Assembly (NCBI RefSeq): GCF_900111835.1
Contig: NZ_FOJP01000001.1
Span: 186,001 to 250,000 of the forward strand
Reading direction: 5' to 3'
DNA from: Metapseudomonas otitidis
GTDB lineage: Bacteria; Pseudomonadota; Gammaproteobacteria; Pseudomonadales; Pseudomonadaceae
DNA: 64,000 nt
In this document: positions 15,417 to 26,099 of the stretch, piece by piece
Layout of the letters: every line of letters starts with the position of its first letter
Numbering within the stretch: position 1 is the first letter of the stretch
The notes under the pieces: model-generated
What the model was told of the DNA's origin: nothing
The model's input: only the letters and a program-made list of their open reading frames with translations
Databases searched by the model: none
Position numbers and translations under genes: made by a program

Positions 15417-16465
15417 CGCGGCAGCACCCGGATGGCGGTGGGCGGGACCTGCACGCGCACGCGGGTGCCGGTGGCCAGGGCATCGCCCGCGCCGTCGCGG
15501 TTCTGCCGGCGGACGCGGAAGCCGCTCTGGCCGGCGACCCGCAGCAGGTAGAGGGTGTCGGTGCCGACGTAGACCACGGTTTCCACCTCGCCTTCGAGGT
15601 TCCCCGCCGCATCCAGCTCCACCCGCTCCGGGCGGATGGCCAGGGTCACCGGGCCACGGCGCTCGCCTTGCGCGAGCTGCAGGCGCTGGCCGTCGCCGAG
15701 CAGCAGGCCGCTCTCGCTGGCTTCGGCGTCGAGGAAGTTGGTCTCACCGATGAAGTCGGCCACGGTGCGGTCCACCGGGGCTTCGTAGATTTCGGTGGGC
15801 GAGCCCACCTGCAGCACCTGCCCCTTGCTCATCACCGCGATGCGGTCGGACATGGTCAGGGCTTCTTCCTGGTCGTGGGTGACGAAGATGAAGGTGATGC
15901 CGGTCTCATGCTGCAGGCGCTTGAGCTCGATCTGCATCTCCTTGCGCAGCTTCATGTCCAGTGCAGAGAGAGACTCATCCAGAAGCAGCACCTTGGGCTG
16001 GCTGGCCAGGGCACGGGCCAGGGCGATGCGCTGCTGCTGGCCGCCGGAGAGCTGGTCGGCGCGGCGCTTGCCCACGTCCGGCAGCTTCACCAGCTGCAGC
16101 ATGCGTTGCACGGTGGCGTCGATCTCCGCGCGGGGGCGGCCCTGCATCTCCAGGCCGAAGGCGATGTTCTGCGCCACCGTCATGTGCGGGAACAGCGCGT
16201 AGCTCTGGAACACGGTGTTGACCGGCCGGCGGAAGGGCGGCAGGTCCTGCATTTCCTCGCCGTAGAGGCGGATGGCGCCGGAGGTGGGTTGCTCGAAGCC
16301 GGCGATCAGGCGCAACAGGGTGGTCTTGCCGCAGCCGGAGGGTCCCAGGAGGGTGAAGAACTCGTTGGGGCGGATTTCCAGGGAGACCTCGTCCAGGGCG
16401 CGCACGCCGTGCCCCGGGTCGCCGAACTCCATGCACACTCGGTCGATGCTGATCGCGCTGGACAT
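15413..16465 (-). CDS. potA: Polyamine ABC transporter ATPase (PotA/PotG type)
   Basis: 350 residues. Walker [10 protein letters not shown] at 41-49, Q-loop [13 protein letters not shown] near 85-96, signature LSGGQ at 139-143, Walker B LLLDE at 160-164 followed by the H-loop [12 protein letters not shown]. The C-terminal third is a TOBE regulatory domain (AIRPERVEL). It energises uptake by the two permeases. The ATG at 16465 is chosen; an in-frame GTG at 16474 lies too close to any ribosome site. It is the first gene of the transporter operon, behind a 244-base gap in which the promoter must lie. Confidence 0.93.
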   Translation of the reverse strand: MSSAISIDRVCMEFGDPGHGVRALDEVSLEIRPNEFFTLLGPSGCGKTTLLRLIAGFEQPTSGAIRLYGEEMQDLPPFRRPVNTVFQSYALFPHMTVAQNIAFGLEMQGRPRAEIDATVQRMLQLVKLPDVGKRRADQLSGGQQQRIALARALASQPKVLLLDESLSALDMKLRKEMQIELKRLQHETGITFIFVTHDQEEALTMSDRIAVMSKGQVLQVGSPTEIYEAPVDRTVADFIGETNFLDAEASESGLLLGDGQRLQLAQGERRGPVTLAIRPERVELDAAGNLEGEVETVVYVGTDTLYLLRVAGQSGFRVRRQNRDGAGDALATGTRVRVQVPPTAIRVLPR

Positions 16466-16709
16466 GCTGATCACACGCTCTAAGGGATTGTTCTTATTGG
16501 GGTTTGCGGGCGTTGCTGGCCACCCCTGATGGCTTCGATTCTGTCAGCGGCGAGGGAGGGCCAGAACGATAGAAACGGTCAAAAGGGGATAATTCCGGAC
16601 AACCTGTCGAGGCCTTCTGCGCGTCCTACACGGCGCGCAGGCGAGCGCCCGCCGCCGCGTAGGCAGGCGGTGACGGAATGGGTGGGCGGGCTTTTTCCGA
16701 GGGCGTCGG

Positions 16710-17720
16710 TCAGCGGCGGTACTGGCTCGGCGGCTGGCCGCTCCAGCGCTGGAAGGCGTGGCGGAAGCTGGCCGTTTCGGCGTAGCCGAGCTGTTCGGCG
16801 ATCAGGTAGATCGGCAGGTCCGTCTGCAGCAGCAGGTGGCGGGCCTTCTCGTAGCGCACCTGGTCGAGCAGGCGCTGGTAGCTGGTGTTCATGCGCTGCA
16901 GGTGGCGGCGCAGGGTGCGCTCGGAGCGGTGCAGGCGGCGGGCGATGCCGTCGAGGTTGATGTCCTCGGCGAGGTTGTCCTCCAGCTGCTCGCGGATCTG
17001 CTCCAGCACGTCGTGGCGCTGGGTGAGCTGGGCCGAGAGCCGCTGGCACTGCTGCAGCCCGTGGTGGCAGCTGACCGGGTCGGCCAGGGGCAGCGGGCGG
17101 TCCAGCAGGGAGGCGTTGAAGCACAGGGCGGTGTGGGCGGCGCCGAAGTCCACCGGGCAGCCGAGCCGCTCGGTGTAGGCCGCCGCATGCAGCGGCGGGC
17201 GATAGGGCAGCGCCACCCGGCGCGGGCGGATGGCCTCGCCGAGCAGGTCGCGGATCACCGTGAGCAGCGAGGTCAGGCACAGCTCGCTGTTGAACACCAT
17301 CAGCTCCGGCGCATAGCGGTAGCGGGTGGCGACCAGGCGCGCTTCGGCGCCGTCCTCTTCCAGGGTCAGCTTGAAGTAGCTGCCGAGCAGCGCCGAATGG
17401 GTCAGGGCCAGGTTCAGCGCGTCACGCAGGGTGCGGCTGGCGAGCATGGTGTAGCCGAGGATGCCGTAGGCGGAGACGTGCATCCGCAGGCCCAGGGACA
17501 GGCCCAGCGCCGGGTCGCGGGTGCAGGCCAGGGCGTTGGCGAAGACGCGCAGTTCCTGGGCGTGGTTGATCAGCTTGTCAGGGGTGTCGAGATCGCGGCA
17601 GGCGACACCGCTGCCTTCCAGCAAGCGCGTGCGCGGCACCTCGTCGGCCAGTGCCTGGACCGCGAGTGCGACGGTGTGGAGGGTGGTCAGGACCCGTTCG
17701 GGTAGCAATGACGCCGCCAT
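16710..17720 (-). CDS. AraC-family regulator with arabinose-binding-type N-terminal domain
   Basis: 336 residues. The N-terminal about 200 residues match the AraC regulator domain found in OruR/ArgR-like Pseudomonas activators (GLSLGLRMHVSAYGILGYTMLAS). The C-terminal AraC helix-turn-helix pair is clear: LDGIARRLHRSERTLRRHLQRMNTSYQRLLDQVRYEKARHLL and IYLIAEQLGYAETASFRHAFQRWSGQPPSQYR. Same strand as and directly upstream of the polyamine genes, so it is a plausible activator of them with a polyamine or amino acid as effector (inference). Confidence 0.88.
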   Translation of the reverse strand: MAASLLPERVLTTLHTVALAVQALADEVPRTRLLEGSGVACRDLDTPDKLINHAQELRVFANALACTRDPALGLSLGLRMHVSAYGILGYTMLASRTLRDALNLALTHSALLGSYFKLTLEEDGAEARLVATRYRYAPELMVFNSELCLTSLLTVIRDLLGEAIRPRRVALPYRPPLHAAAYTERLGCPVDFGAAHTALCFNASLLDRPLPLADPVSCHHGLQQCQRLSAQLTQRHDVLEQIREQLEDNLAEDINLDGIARRLHRSERTLRRHLQRMNTSYQRLLDQVRYEKARHLLLQTDLPIYLIAEQLGYAETASFRHAFQRWSGQPPSQYRR

Positions 17721-17774
17721 GGTTCGTCCCCTTTGGTAACGGTGAGGGCACGGTTCGTGCGCTGTGGGCGGGCA

Positions 17775-17818
17775 TTAAGGTTGGTTTCAGGCATCACCCT
17801 GGCGCACTGCGGTATTCT
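17775..17818 (+). promoter_or_regulatory. CarR/BqsR-like box and -10 of the second phytase-like gene
   Basis: TTAAG-GTTGGT-TTCAG at 17775-17790 matches TTAAG-N6-TTAAG with one mismatch. A TATTCT -10-like hexamer starts 22 bases later at 17813, nearly the same geometry as at carO. P. aeruginosa carP is controlled by CarSR, so the site is likely functional. Confidence 0.6.
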
Positions 17819-17852
17819 CGCCGCGCCTCCTGAATCCCCTGAGTCCGTCCCG

Positions 17853-18776
17853 ATGCGCTCCTTCCTGCGTCCCCGTTGGCTGGTTTCCGGCCTGTTGTTC
17901 TGTGTGTTCGTGCTACTGGGCATCGCTGCCCAGGAGTTTCGCCTGTTCGAGCGAGGCTGGTTCAGCTTGCAAGAATGGCGCCACGCCTCGGAATGGCGGG
18001 AGCGCTCCATCTGGCTGCCCGACTACCAGGTGGCGGTGGAGGCGCGCCCCATCGAGGGGCTGGATGCCGATGTGTCGGCGCTGACCTACGACCCGGAACG
18101 CCACAGCCTGCTCACGGTGACCAACAAGCGCCCGCAGATCATTGAACTCTCGCTGGACGGCCACATCGTCCGGCGCATCGACCTGGACGGTTTCGGCGAC
18201 CCGGAGGCCATCGAGTACGTCGCACCCGGCACTTACGTCATCACCGACGAGCGCCAGCAGCGGCTGATCAAGGTGAAGCTGGACGAGCACACCACCCGCG
18301 TCGATGCCGCCGAGTCCCAGCAGCTCTCCCTGGGCATCGGCCTGAACGGCAACAAGGGCTTCGAGGGCCTGGCCTACGACACGGCTGGCCAGCGCCTGTT
18401 CGTGGCCAAGGAGCGCGACCCGGTGCGCATCTACGAGATCCACGGCTTCCCACACACCAACCCGGAGAAACCCTTTGCCGTGCACGTGGTGGATGACCCC
18501 GAGCGCGATGCCGGGCTGTTCGTTCGCGACCTGTCGAGCCTGCAATACGACGACCGCAGCGGCCATCTGCTGGCGCTGTCCGACGAGTCGCGGCTGGTGC
18601 TGGAGATCAACGCCGACGGCCGCCCCATCAGCACCCTGTCCCTGCTGCGCGGCATGCACGGGCTGAAGGCCAGCGTCCCCCAGGCGGAGGGCGTGGCGAT
18701 GGATAACGAGGGGAACCTGTACCTGGTGAGCGAGCCGAACCTGTTCTACGTGTTCAGCCGGCCGGCCAGGGATTGA
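17853..18776 (+). CDS. carP: SdiA-regulated phytase-like protein, CarP-type
   Basis: 307 residues. An N-terminal hydrophobic segment (LVSGLLFCVFVLLGIAAQ) anchors or exports a beta-propeller domain with WLPDYQVAVEARPIEGL, DVSALTYDPERHSLLTVTN, GFEGLAYD, LSSLQYDDRSGHLLALSDE and the ending EGVAMDNEGNLYLVSEPNLFYVF. It is a paralog of the 6060-6974 product. By position next to the polyamine cluster and by its upstream TTAAG-type box it corresponds to P. aeruginosa CarP, a putative phytase needed for calcium homeostasis. The ATG at 17853 fits the hydrophobic start; an earlier GTG frame would add an unlikely 40 residues. Confidence 0.82.
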   Translation: MRSFLRPRWLVSGLLFCVFVLLGIAAQEFRLFERGWFSLQEWRHASEWRERSIWLPDYQVAVEARPIEGLDADVSALTYDPERHSLLTVTNKRPQIIELSLDGHIVRRIDLDGFGDPEAIEYVAPGTYVITDERQQRLIKVKLDEHTTRVDAAESQQLSLGIGLNGNKGFEGLAYDTAGQRLFVAKERDPVRIYEIHGFPHTNPEKPFAVHVVDDPERDAGLFVRDLSSLQYDDRSGHLLALSDESRLVLEINADGRPISTLSLLRGMHGLKASVPQAEGVAMDNEGNLYLVSEPNLFYVFSRPARD

Positions 18777-18813
18777 ATCCGGGCGCCTCGGGAGAGGCGC
18801 CCGGACAGCCCCG

Positions 18814-20055
18814 TCAGTACCAGGGGCGTTCGACCAGGGGAAGGTCGAGGGATTTGTCGCGGTAGTTCGCCTGGGCGGTCTTGATGTCGCTGCGCAGGGT
18901 CTTGGCCTGCTGGACGAGGTCGTTCATTTCTGCCTCCGACGGGCTGTAGCCGGCACCCGCCAGCAGCACCAGGGCCGTTTTGCCGTCCTGGTTGCCATCG
19001 GCCAGGGCCACGCTGGCCCAGATGAACGTCTGCTTGAAGTCGCGCTTGAGCAGGTTGAGGGCGGTGGCGTTGCTCTGGCCAAAGGCCGAGCCCGTGCGGG
19101 CGTCGGCATCGCACCAGGCCAGCACCTGTTCCGCCTGGGCGGGGTCGCCACGACCCATCTTGCGTTTCAGGGGCGGGGCGAACAGGCGGCAACCCAGTTC
19201 GGAAGCGAGTCGATCGCCTTTGGCGGATGTCTCGGCCAGCAGCGCGCGATAGTCGGCCTCGCTGATCAGGGCGTCCTCGCCATCACCGATGGCGCCGGCC
19301 AGGTAGAGCAGCTTCACCCGGGCGTTGCTCTCGGCGTACTGCTCGAAGACGGCGCGGCGGCGGGCTTCATCCGCCAGTGCGGGGATGTGGCCGTCGAACA
19401 GACCCATGAGGATCGGCGGGTAGCCGTAGGGCCCGTGTTGTGCCAGGTACTCATAGGCCGTAACGACCTTCTCCGGGGCGAGCTTGCCCAGGGTGGGGTT
19501 GGCATAGAGGTTGGCCAGCCCCAGGTTGGCGTGCAGGCGGTGGCCTTCCACTGGGTCCTTCTCGGCGACTTCGAGCAGGAGGCGTTCGCCCTGATCGACG
19601 TCCTGGCGGAACGGCGGGTTGCCGTTCAGCAGGGCCAGGCCCAGCAGCAGCTTGGCGGTGTAGGAGCCCTGGCTGGCGCCCTTTTCCAGGAAGTTCTTCG
19701 CCTGCTGCACGTCCACCTTCTGGCCGAACTGCGCGTCTTCGACGTAGCGGCTCAGCATGTAGGAGGCGTCGCCGTTGCCGTTGAGGGACGACTGGGTGTA
19801 GAGCGCGAAGGCCTTGTTGTAGTCCTGGGCGACGCCGTCGCCACGCTCGTACATCTTGGCCAGCATGTACTGCGCACGGGGCTCCTTGTCTTCGGCAGCG
19901 CTCTCCAGCAGCTCATGGGCTTCCTGCAACTGCTGCGCAGCGGTGGTGTCGGGGCGGTAGAGGCTGATGGCCTTGTCGGTCTTCTCGATGGGGGTTTCGA
20001 AGCAGCCCGTCAGCAGGGCGCACAGCGCCAGGGGGATGAAGGTTTCCTTCTTCAT
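18814..20055 (-). CDS. SEL1/TPR-repeat lipoprotein
   Basis: 413 residues with a lipoprotein signal: charged MKKE, hydrophobic core and lipobox LLTGC with Cys at about 17. The rest is built of SEL1-like repeats, for example AQYMLAKMYERGDGVAQDYNKAFALYTQSS and AKLLLGLALLNGNPPFRQDVDQG. It resembles AlgK-type scaffold lipoproteins, probably attached to the outer membrane and organising protein complexes, but no alginate or cellulose genes lie nearby and the partner is unknown. Divergent neighbours do not suggest a role. Confidence 0.82.
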   Translation of the reverse strand: MKKETFIPLALCALLTGCFETPIEKTDKAISLYRPDTTAAQQLQEAHELLESAAEDKEPRAQYMLAKMYERGDGVAQDYNKAFALYTQSSLNGNGDASYMLSRYVEDAQFGQKVDVQQAKNFLEKGASQGSYTAKLLLGLALLNGNPPFRQDVDQGERLLLEVAEKDPVEGHRLHANLGLANLYANPTLGKLAPEKVVTAYEYLAQHGPYGYPPILMGLFDGHIPALADEARRRAVFEQYAESNARVKLLYLAGAIGDGEDALISEADYRALLAETSAKGDRLASELGCRLFAPPLKRKMGRGDPAQAEQVLAWCDADARTGSAFGQSNATALNLLKRDFKQTFIWASVALADGNQDGKTALVLLAGAGYSPSEAEMNDLVQQAKTLRSDIKTAQANYRDKSLDLPLVERPWY

Positions 20056-20170
20056 GGCATTCCTTGAGGGGTGGGGGATGTATCGCGGCGCAGAGCCTAA
20101 CAGAGCCTCAAGGCTGATGGCACTTTGATGGTCGATGGCGAGCGTCTGAAGACGCCGGTGTTGCAGGGCG

Positions 20171-20193
20171 GCCCGGCGCGTTGCGCGCCGGGC
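20171..20193 (-). terminator. GC-rich hairpin after rpiA
   Basis: Perfect 10-bp stem GCCCGGCGCG/CGCGCCGGGC with a TTG loop, nine bases beyond the rpiA stop. No T-run follows, so it is a weak or rho-aided terminator. Confidence 0.5.
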
Positions 20194-20201
20194 GCTGTTG
20201 G

Positions 20202-20873
20202 TCAGGCCTTGAGCGTCTTCACGCCTTCGGCGGTGCCGAGCAGCAGCAGGTCGGCCGGGCGGGCGGCGAAGAGGCCGTTGGTGACCACGCCGACGATGGC
20301 GTTGATCTGCGCTTCCAGGCCCTTCGGGTCGACGATGGAGAGGTTGTGCACGTCGAGGATTATGTTGCCGTTGTCGGTGACGACACCTTCGCGGTAGACC
20401 GGGTCGCCGCCCAGTTTCACCAGTTGGCGGGCCACGTGGCTGCGGGCCATGGGGATGACTTCCACCGGCAGCGGGAAGGCGCCGAGCACCGGCACCAGCT
20501 TGCTGGCGTCGGCGATGCAGATGAAGGTGCGTGCCACGGCGGCGACGATCTTCTCGCGGGTCAGTGCGGCACCGCCGCCCTTGATCAGGTTCAGGTGCTC
20601 GTCGCTCTCGTCGGCGCCGTCCACGTAGAACTCCAGGGCGTCCACGGTGTTCAGGTCGTAGACCGGGATGCCATGGCCCTTCAGGCGCTGCGCAGTGGCC
20701 TCGGAGCTGGCGACGGCGCCGTCGAAGGCCATCTTGTGGCGGGCCAGGGCGTCGATGAAGAAGTTGGCGGTGGAGCCGGTGCCGACGCCGATGACGCTTT
20801 TGCTGTCGATCAGCGGAAGGATGTGGTCGACGGCGGCCTGGGCGACGGCCTGCTTGAGCTGGTCCTGGTTCAT
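20202..20873 (-). CDS. rpiA: Ribose-5-phosphate isomerase A
   Basis: 223 residues, the standard RpiA length. It interconverts ribose-5-phosphate and ribulose-5-phosphate in the pentose phosphate pathway. Family motifs are [17 protein letters not shown] (phosphate loop), [42 protein letters not shown] with the catalytic Asp/Glu/Lys, and [10 protein letters not shown]. The ATG at 20873 gives [18 protein letters not shown], as in homologs. Divergent from ilvA, as in other Pseudomonas. Confidence 0.97.
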   Translation of the reverse strand: MNQDQLKQAVAQAAVDHILPLIDSKSVIGVGTGSTANFFIDALARHKMAFDGAVASSEATAQRLKGHGIPVYDLNTVDALEFYVDGADESDEHLNLIKGGGAALTREKIVAAVARTFICIADASKLVPVLGAFPLPVEVIPMARSHVARQLVKLGGDPVYREGVVTDNGNIILDVHNLSIVDPKGLEAQINAIVGVVTNGLFAARPADLLLLGTAEGVKTLKA

Positions 20874-21014
20874 GCGGGGGTCCACGTTGTGAGGGGTATC
20901 CGAGGGCGCGCAGTATAGCCGCTCGCCACGGCAAAACCCCGCATCCCGTGTGGTCGGTCGACGGACGCCTGCGGTAGACTCGCCGCTCCCGCCCCGCCCG
21001 CCAGTGAAGCCGTG

Positions 21015-22529
<1,515 letters not shown>

Positions 22530-22579
22530 GGTCGAAGACCGGGCGACTACACTGAGCCCGTCGCCCGATTGGAGGAAGG

Positions 22580-23023
22580 ATGATGGACGCTGACCTGCTG
22601 CTGGGCCTCAACGGCCTGGCGATCGCCCTGCTGATGGCGGTGGCCCTCCTGCTGTTCTGGTTCGTCCTGCGAGCCTGGCACGGCGCCCTGCCAGGCTGGG
22701 CACCGAGCCCGCGCCAGGCCGCGCTGTTCGGCGTGCCGGCCTTGCTGCTGCTGGGCCTCGCTGCGCCCGTGTCCGGCTGGCTGGTGCTGGACCAGCGCGG
22801 CATTCCCCTGGGCCTGACCTGGGTACTAGGCAGCAGCCTGCTCTACCTGCTGGCCGGCATCGCCTGGCTGCTGGCCAGTCGCCGCCTGCTGGTGCTGCAT
22901 GCCGGCCCGGCCGAACTGGCCGCCCCGCGCGGGCGCTTCCTCGGCTTCAGCCTTGGCTATGCCGCCCTGGGCCTGATCCTGCTGCTGGTGATCCTCGGCC
23001 TCATCCTCGTGCGGCCGGTCTGA
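22580..23023 (+). CDS. Small integral membrane protein of unknown function
   Basis: 147 residues with four hydrophobic segments (about 8-33, 47-66, 79-98 and 122-145) and almost no extramembrane domain. No recognised family motif. GGAGGAAGG lies just before the tandem ATGATG start; either could be used. It heads a group of three: the next gene starts two bases after its stop, and the third overlaps the second. The group function is unknown. Confidence 0.75.
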   Translation: MMDADLLLGLNGLAIALLMAVALLLFWFVLRAWHGALPGWAPSPRQAALFGVPALLLLGLAAPVSGWLVLDQRGIPLGLTWVLGSSLLYLLAGIAWLLASRRLLVLHAGPAELAAPRGRFLGFSLGYAALGLILLLVILGLILVRPV

Positions 23024-23024
23024 C

Positions 23025-24308
23025 TTGGCGTTCAACCGCATCCTGCTGGTCGGTGCCGGCGGTTTCATCGGCCAGCGTCTGCTGGCCGCTCTCCTTGGCG
23101 CGGGCCACAGCCTGGTGGCCACGTCGCGCACCGGCAGCGGCCCCCCCTGCCCGGGCGTGGAGTGGCGCGCCCTCGACCTCGAGCGCTTGGCAGGCGACCC
23201 CGACGGCTTCCCCTGGCCGGCGGGCGTGGATTTGGTGATCAACGCCGCCGGTGCGCTGTTGTCCGATTCCGCACGACTGGAAAGGCTGCAGGCGGATGGG
23301 CCCAAGGCTCTCTTCGACCTCGCGGCCCGCCATGGCGCGGCGGTGCTGCAGCTTTCCGCGCTGGGGGCGGGTGATCACCCGGATGTGCCCTTCCTGGCCA
23401 GCAAGGCGCAGGCGGATGCGCACCTGCTCGGCCTCGGCATACCCGCCGTGGTGCTGCGCCCGTCCCTGGTGCTGGGTGAAGGCGGCGCCAGCAGCGGCTG
23501 GCTGGAAGCCCTGGCCTGCCTGCCCGTCGCGCCCCTGCCGGATGTCGGCGCGCGTAGTCGCCCGGTGCATGTAGACGACCTGGCCGGTGCGGTGCTGGCA
23601 CTGATTCGTCGCTGGCCGGCACAGCCCTGCGCGGTGCCGCTGGTGGGCCCTGACATCCTTACCCAGGGTGGCCTGCTGGACCTGCTCCGCCGTATGCGCG
23701 GGCGTGGCCCCGGTCGCTGGCTGCGTCTGCCCGGTGCGCTCGCGGCGCTGGGCGCGCGGGTGGCCCGTGGGTTCGGCTGGCGGGCCCTCGACCCTCAACT
23801 GATGACCCTGGCACGGCGCGACAACCTCGCCGAGCCGGATGCCCTGGCGGCGCTCTGCGGCTATCGCGCGGTGCCCCTGGGCCTGCGCCTGACGGGTGGC
23901 TGGCCGCAGCCGGAGCGGGTCATCACCCGCCTGATGCGCCCCGCCATGCTGGCCGTGCTGGCACTGATCTGGCTGGGGACGGCCTTCGTCTGCCTGGGGC
24001 CGGGGTACGACTGGGGGCTGCGCATCATGGCCGACATGGGTGTGAACGGCTGGCCGGCGAGCCTGGCGGTGGTCAGCGGTTCGCTGCTGGATGCCGCGCT
24101 GGGGCTCGGGCTGCTGGTCCGTCGCTGGCGCGTGCGCGCCTTGCAGGCCCAACTGGGCCTGATGCTGGTCTACACCCTGCTGATCACTCTGCTGCTGCCC
24201 CACTACTGGGCCGACCCCTATGCGGCGGTCGGCAAGAACCTGGTGCTCATGGTCGCCACCCTCTGGGTGCTGTGGCTGGAGCCCCCACCACGGACGCCTG
24301 CCCGATGA
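23025..24308 (+). CDS. SDR/epimerase-type protein fused to a DoxX-like membrane domain
   Basis: 427 residues. Residues 1-290 form an atypical NAD(P)-binding short-chain dehydrogenase domain: ILLVGAGGFIGQRLLAALL (GxxGxxG) followed by WRALDLERL, VDLVINAAGALL and FLASKAQADAHLLGLG. The remaining about 120 residues are hydrophobic (AMLAVLALIWLGTAFVCLGP, LMLVYTLLITLLLPHYW, NLVLMVATLWVLWL) and resemble DoxX. It starts with TTG two bases after the upstream stop; no ATG lies near, and re-initiation from the previous gene is likely. The typical catalytic YxxxK is replaced by a SKAQAD segment. Confidence 0.78.
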   Translation: MAFNRILLVGAGGFIGQRLLAALLGAGHSLVATSRTGSGPPCPGVEWRALDLERLAGDPDGFPWPAGVDLVINAAGALLSDSARLERLQADGPKALFDLAARHGAAVLQLSALGAGDHPDVPFLASKAQADAHLLGLGIPAVVLRPSLVLGEGGASSGWLEALACLPVAPLPDVGARSRPVHVDDLAGAVLALIRRWPAQPCAVPLVGPDILTQGGLLDLLRRMRGRGPGRWLRLPGALAALGARVARGFGWRALDPQLMTLARRDNLAEPDALAALCGYRAVPLGLRLTGGWPQPERVITRLMRPAMLAVLALIWLGTAFVCLGPGYDWGLRIMADMGVNGWPASLAVVSGSLLDAALGLGLLVRRWRVRALQAQLGLMLVYTLLITLLLPHYWADPYAAVGKNLVLMVATLWVLWLEPPPRTPAR

Positions 24309-24772
24309 GCCTGTACCTGCTGCTGAAGACCCTGCACATCCTCTCCTCCACCCTGCTGTTCGGCACCGGGCTGGGGTCGGCCTACTACGCCCTGCGGGCC
24401 TGGCGCAGCCAACGGCTGGAGGTGATCGCGGTGACCTTCCGCCACCTGGTCACCGCCGACTGGCTGTTCATCGCCACCACGGCGGTGTTCCAGCCCCTCA
24501 GCGGGCTGGCGCTGGCGAAGGTGGCGGGCTGGCCGCTGAACCAGTTCTGGATTCTGTGGAGCGTGGGGCTCTACGTGTTCGCCGGGCTGTGCTGGCTGCC
24601 GGTGGTGTGGTTGCAGATCCGCGTGCGCGACATGGCCGCCCAGGCGCTGGCCAGCGGCCAGGCCCTGCCGGAGCGGGCCTTCCTCTATATGCGCATCTGG
24701 TTCGTGCTGGGCTGGCCGGCGTTCATCGCCTTCGTGGCGATCTTCTTCCTGATGGTGGCCAAGCCGCTCTGA
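24305..24772 (+). CDS. DUF2269 family membrane protein
   Basis: 155 residues with four membrane spans, starting MSLYLLLKTLHILSSTLLFGTGLGSAYY, the signature of DUF2269. The start overlaps the stop of the SDR-DoxX gene as ATGA, so it is co-translated. Function is unknown; the preserved coupling with the SDR-DoxX protein suggests a membrane complex (inference). Confidence 0.85.
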   Translation: MSLYLLLKTLHILSSTLLFGTGLGSAYYALRAWRSQRLEVIAVTFRHLVTADWLFIATTAVFQPLSGLALAKVAGWPLNQFWILWSVGLYVFAGLCWLPVVWLQIRVRDMAAQALASGQALPERAFLYMRIWFVLGWPAFIAFVAIFFLMVAKPL

Positions 24773-24799
24773 CGGGCCGCCGGGCGCGGCCCGCGTGGG

Positions 24800-25453
24800 T
24801 CAGCGCAGCGAGATCACCGCCCAGCCACGGGCCTGGGCCTCGGCACGCAGGCGGTCGTCCGGGTCGACGGCCACCGGGCGGCTGACCCGCTCCAGCAGGG
24901 GCATGTCGTTCACCGAGTCGCTGTAGAAGCTGGCGTCGTCCAGGCTCAGGCCGTTCTCCGCCAGCCAGCGCTCCAGGCGCACCACCTTGCCTTCGCGGAA
25001 GCACGGCACGTCGGTGCTGCGGCCGGTGTAGCGGCCGTCCACCACCTCACACTCGGTGGCCAGCAGGTCGTCCACGCCCAGGCGCTCGGCGATCGGGCCG
25101 GTGATGAAGCGGTTGGTGGCAGTGATGATCACCAGGCGGTCGCCGGCGGCGCGGTGCTCGGCCAGCAGTGCCTCGCCCTTGGCCAGCAGGATCGGCTCGA
25201 TGCGGTCGCGCATGAACTCACGGTGCCAGGTGGCCAGCTGCTCCAGGTCGTGGCGGCCGAGGATCTCCTGGCAGAAGTCCTGGTAGGCCTGCACGTCGAG
25301 GGTGCCGGCCAGGTAGTCCTGGTAGAAGGCGTCGTTGCGCGCCCGGTAGGTGGAGGCGTCCACCAGGCCGCGTTCGCAGAGGTATTCGCCCCAGGCGTGG
25401 TCGCTGTCGCCGCCGAGGAGGGTGTTGTCGAGGTCGAAAAGGGCCAGGCGCAC
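24800..25453 (-). CDS. HAD-IB family phosphatase
   Basis: 217 residues of the SerB-like HAD subfamily IB. Motif I is FDLDNTLL with nucleophile D7 and D9; motif II is IITATNRF; motif III/IV is [17 protein letters not shown]. The four-helix cap lies between about 15 and 100. Substrate is unknown; relatives act on phosphoserine or on lysophospholipid-type phosphates. GTG at 25453 is chosen because AAGG lies eight bases upstream and it immediately precedes the [10 protein letters not shown] core. Divergent from rppH. Confidence 0.87.
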   Translation of the reverse strand: MRLALFDLDNTLLGGDSDHAWGEYLCERGLVDASTYRARNDAFYQDYLAGTLDVQAYQDFCQEILGRHDLEQLATWHREFMRDRIEPILLAKGEALLAEHRAAGDRLVIITATNRFITGPIAERLGVDDLLATECEVVDGRYTGRSTDVPCFREGKVVRLERWLAENGLSLDDASFYSDSVNDMPLLERVSRPVAVDPDDRLRAEAQARGWAVISLR

Positions 25454-25597
25454 GTCTATCACCTTGCTGGAAGCTGCCGAAGGCCGCGCAGGATACCCCC
25501 TTTTCCGGGGGCTGCCCATTGCGTGAACAGCCCGCATTGCCGCGTTTACAGGCTTTGTGGAACAATGCCGCGACATGCGCAAGCGAGGTTGTCCGCT

Positions 25598-26077
25598 GTG
25601 ATCGATCCCGATGGTTTCCGCCCTAATGTCGGCATCATTCTCGCCAATGATGTCGGGCAGGTGCTGTGGGCGCGACGCATCAATCAGGACGCCTGGCAGT
25701 TCCCCCAGGGGGGCATCAACCCGCGTGAAACGCCTGAAGAAGCGCTGTTCCGCGAATTGAACGAAGAAGTCGGCCTCGAAGAGCAGGATGTGAAGATCCT
25801 GGCATGCACCCGTGGCTGGCTGCGCTATCGTCTGCCGCAGCGCCTGGTGCGCACGCACAGCCAGCCGCTGTGCATCGGCCAGAAGCAGAAGTGGTTCCTG
25901 TTGCGCCTGAAGTCCGATGAGACCCGGGTGCGCATGGACCTGACCGGCAAGCCCGAGTTCGATGGGTGGCGCTGGGTCAGCTACTGGTACCCGCTTGGAC
26001 AGGTCGTGACCTTCAAGCGAGAAGTCTATCGTCGCGCCCTCAAGGAACTCGCCCCGCGCCTGCTGGCGCAAGACTGA
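25598..26077 (+). CDS. rppH: RNA pyrophosphohydrolase (Nudix)
   Basis: 159 residues, the standard length. It removes pyrophosphate from 5' triphosphorylated RNA, opening mRNAs to RNase E decay. The Nudix box runs from about 38 to 60 ([20 protein letters not shown]). It begins [15 protein letters not shown], so the GTG at 25598, with GAGG nine bases before, is the start. Followed 22 bases later by ptsP, a conserved pairing in gamma-proteobacteria. Confidence 0.95.
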   Translation: MIDPDGFRPNVGIILANDVGQVLWARRINQDAWQFPQGGINPRETPEEALFRELNEEVGLEEQDVKILACTRGWLRYRLPQRLVRTHSQPLCIGQKQKWFLLRLKSDETRVRMDLTGKPEFDGWRWVSYWYPLGQVVTFKREVYRRALKELAPRLLAQD

Positions 26078-26099
26078 CCCGGAGAAAGGCTACACGGCC

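Noticed and set aside
16466-16709. Sigma-54 promoter upstream of the polyamine operon
   Set aside because: GGCCC and GC pairs at roughly the right spacing occur on the minus strand, but the match to TGGCACN5TTGC is too poor to report.
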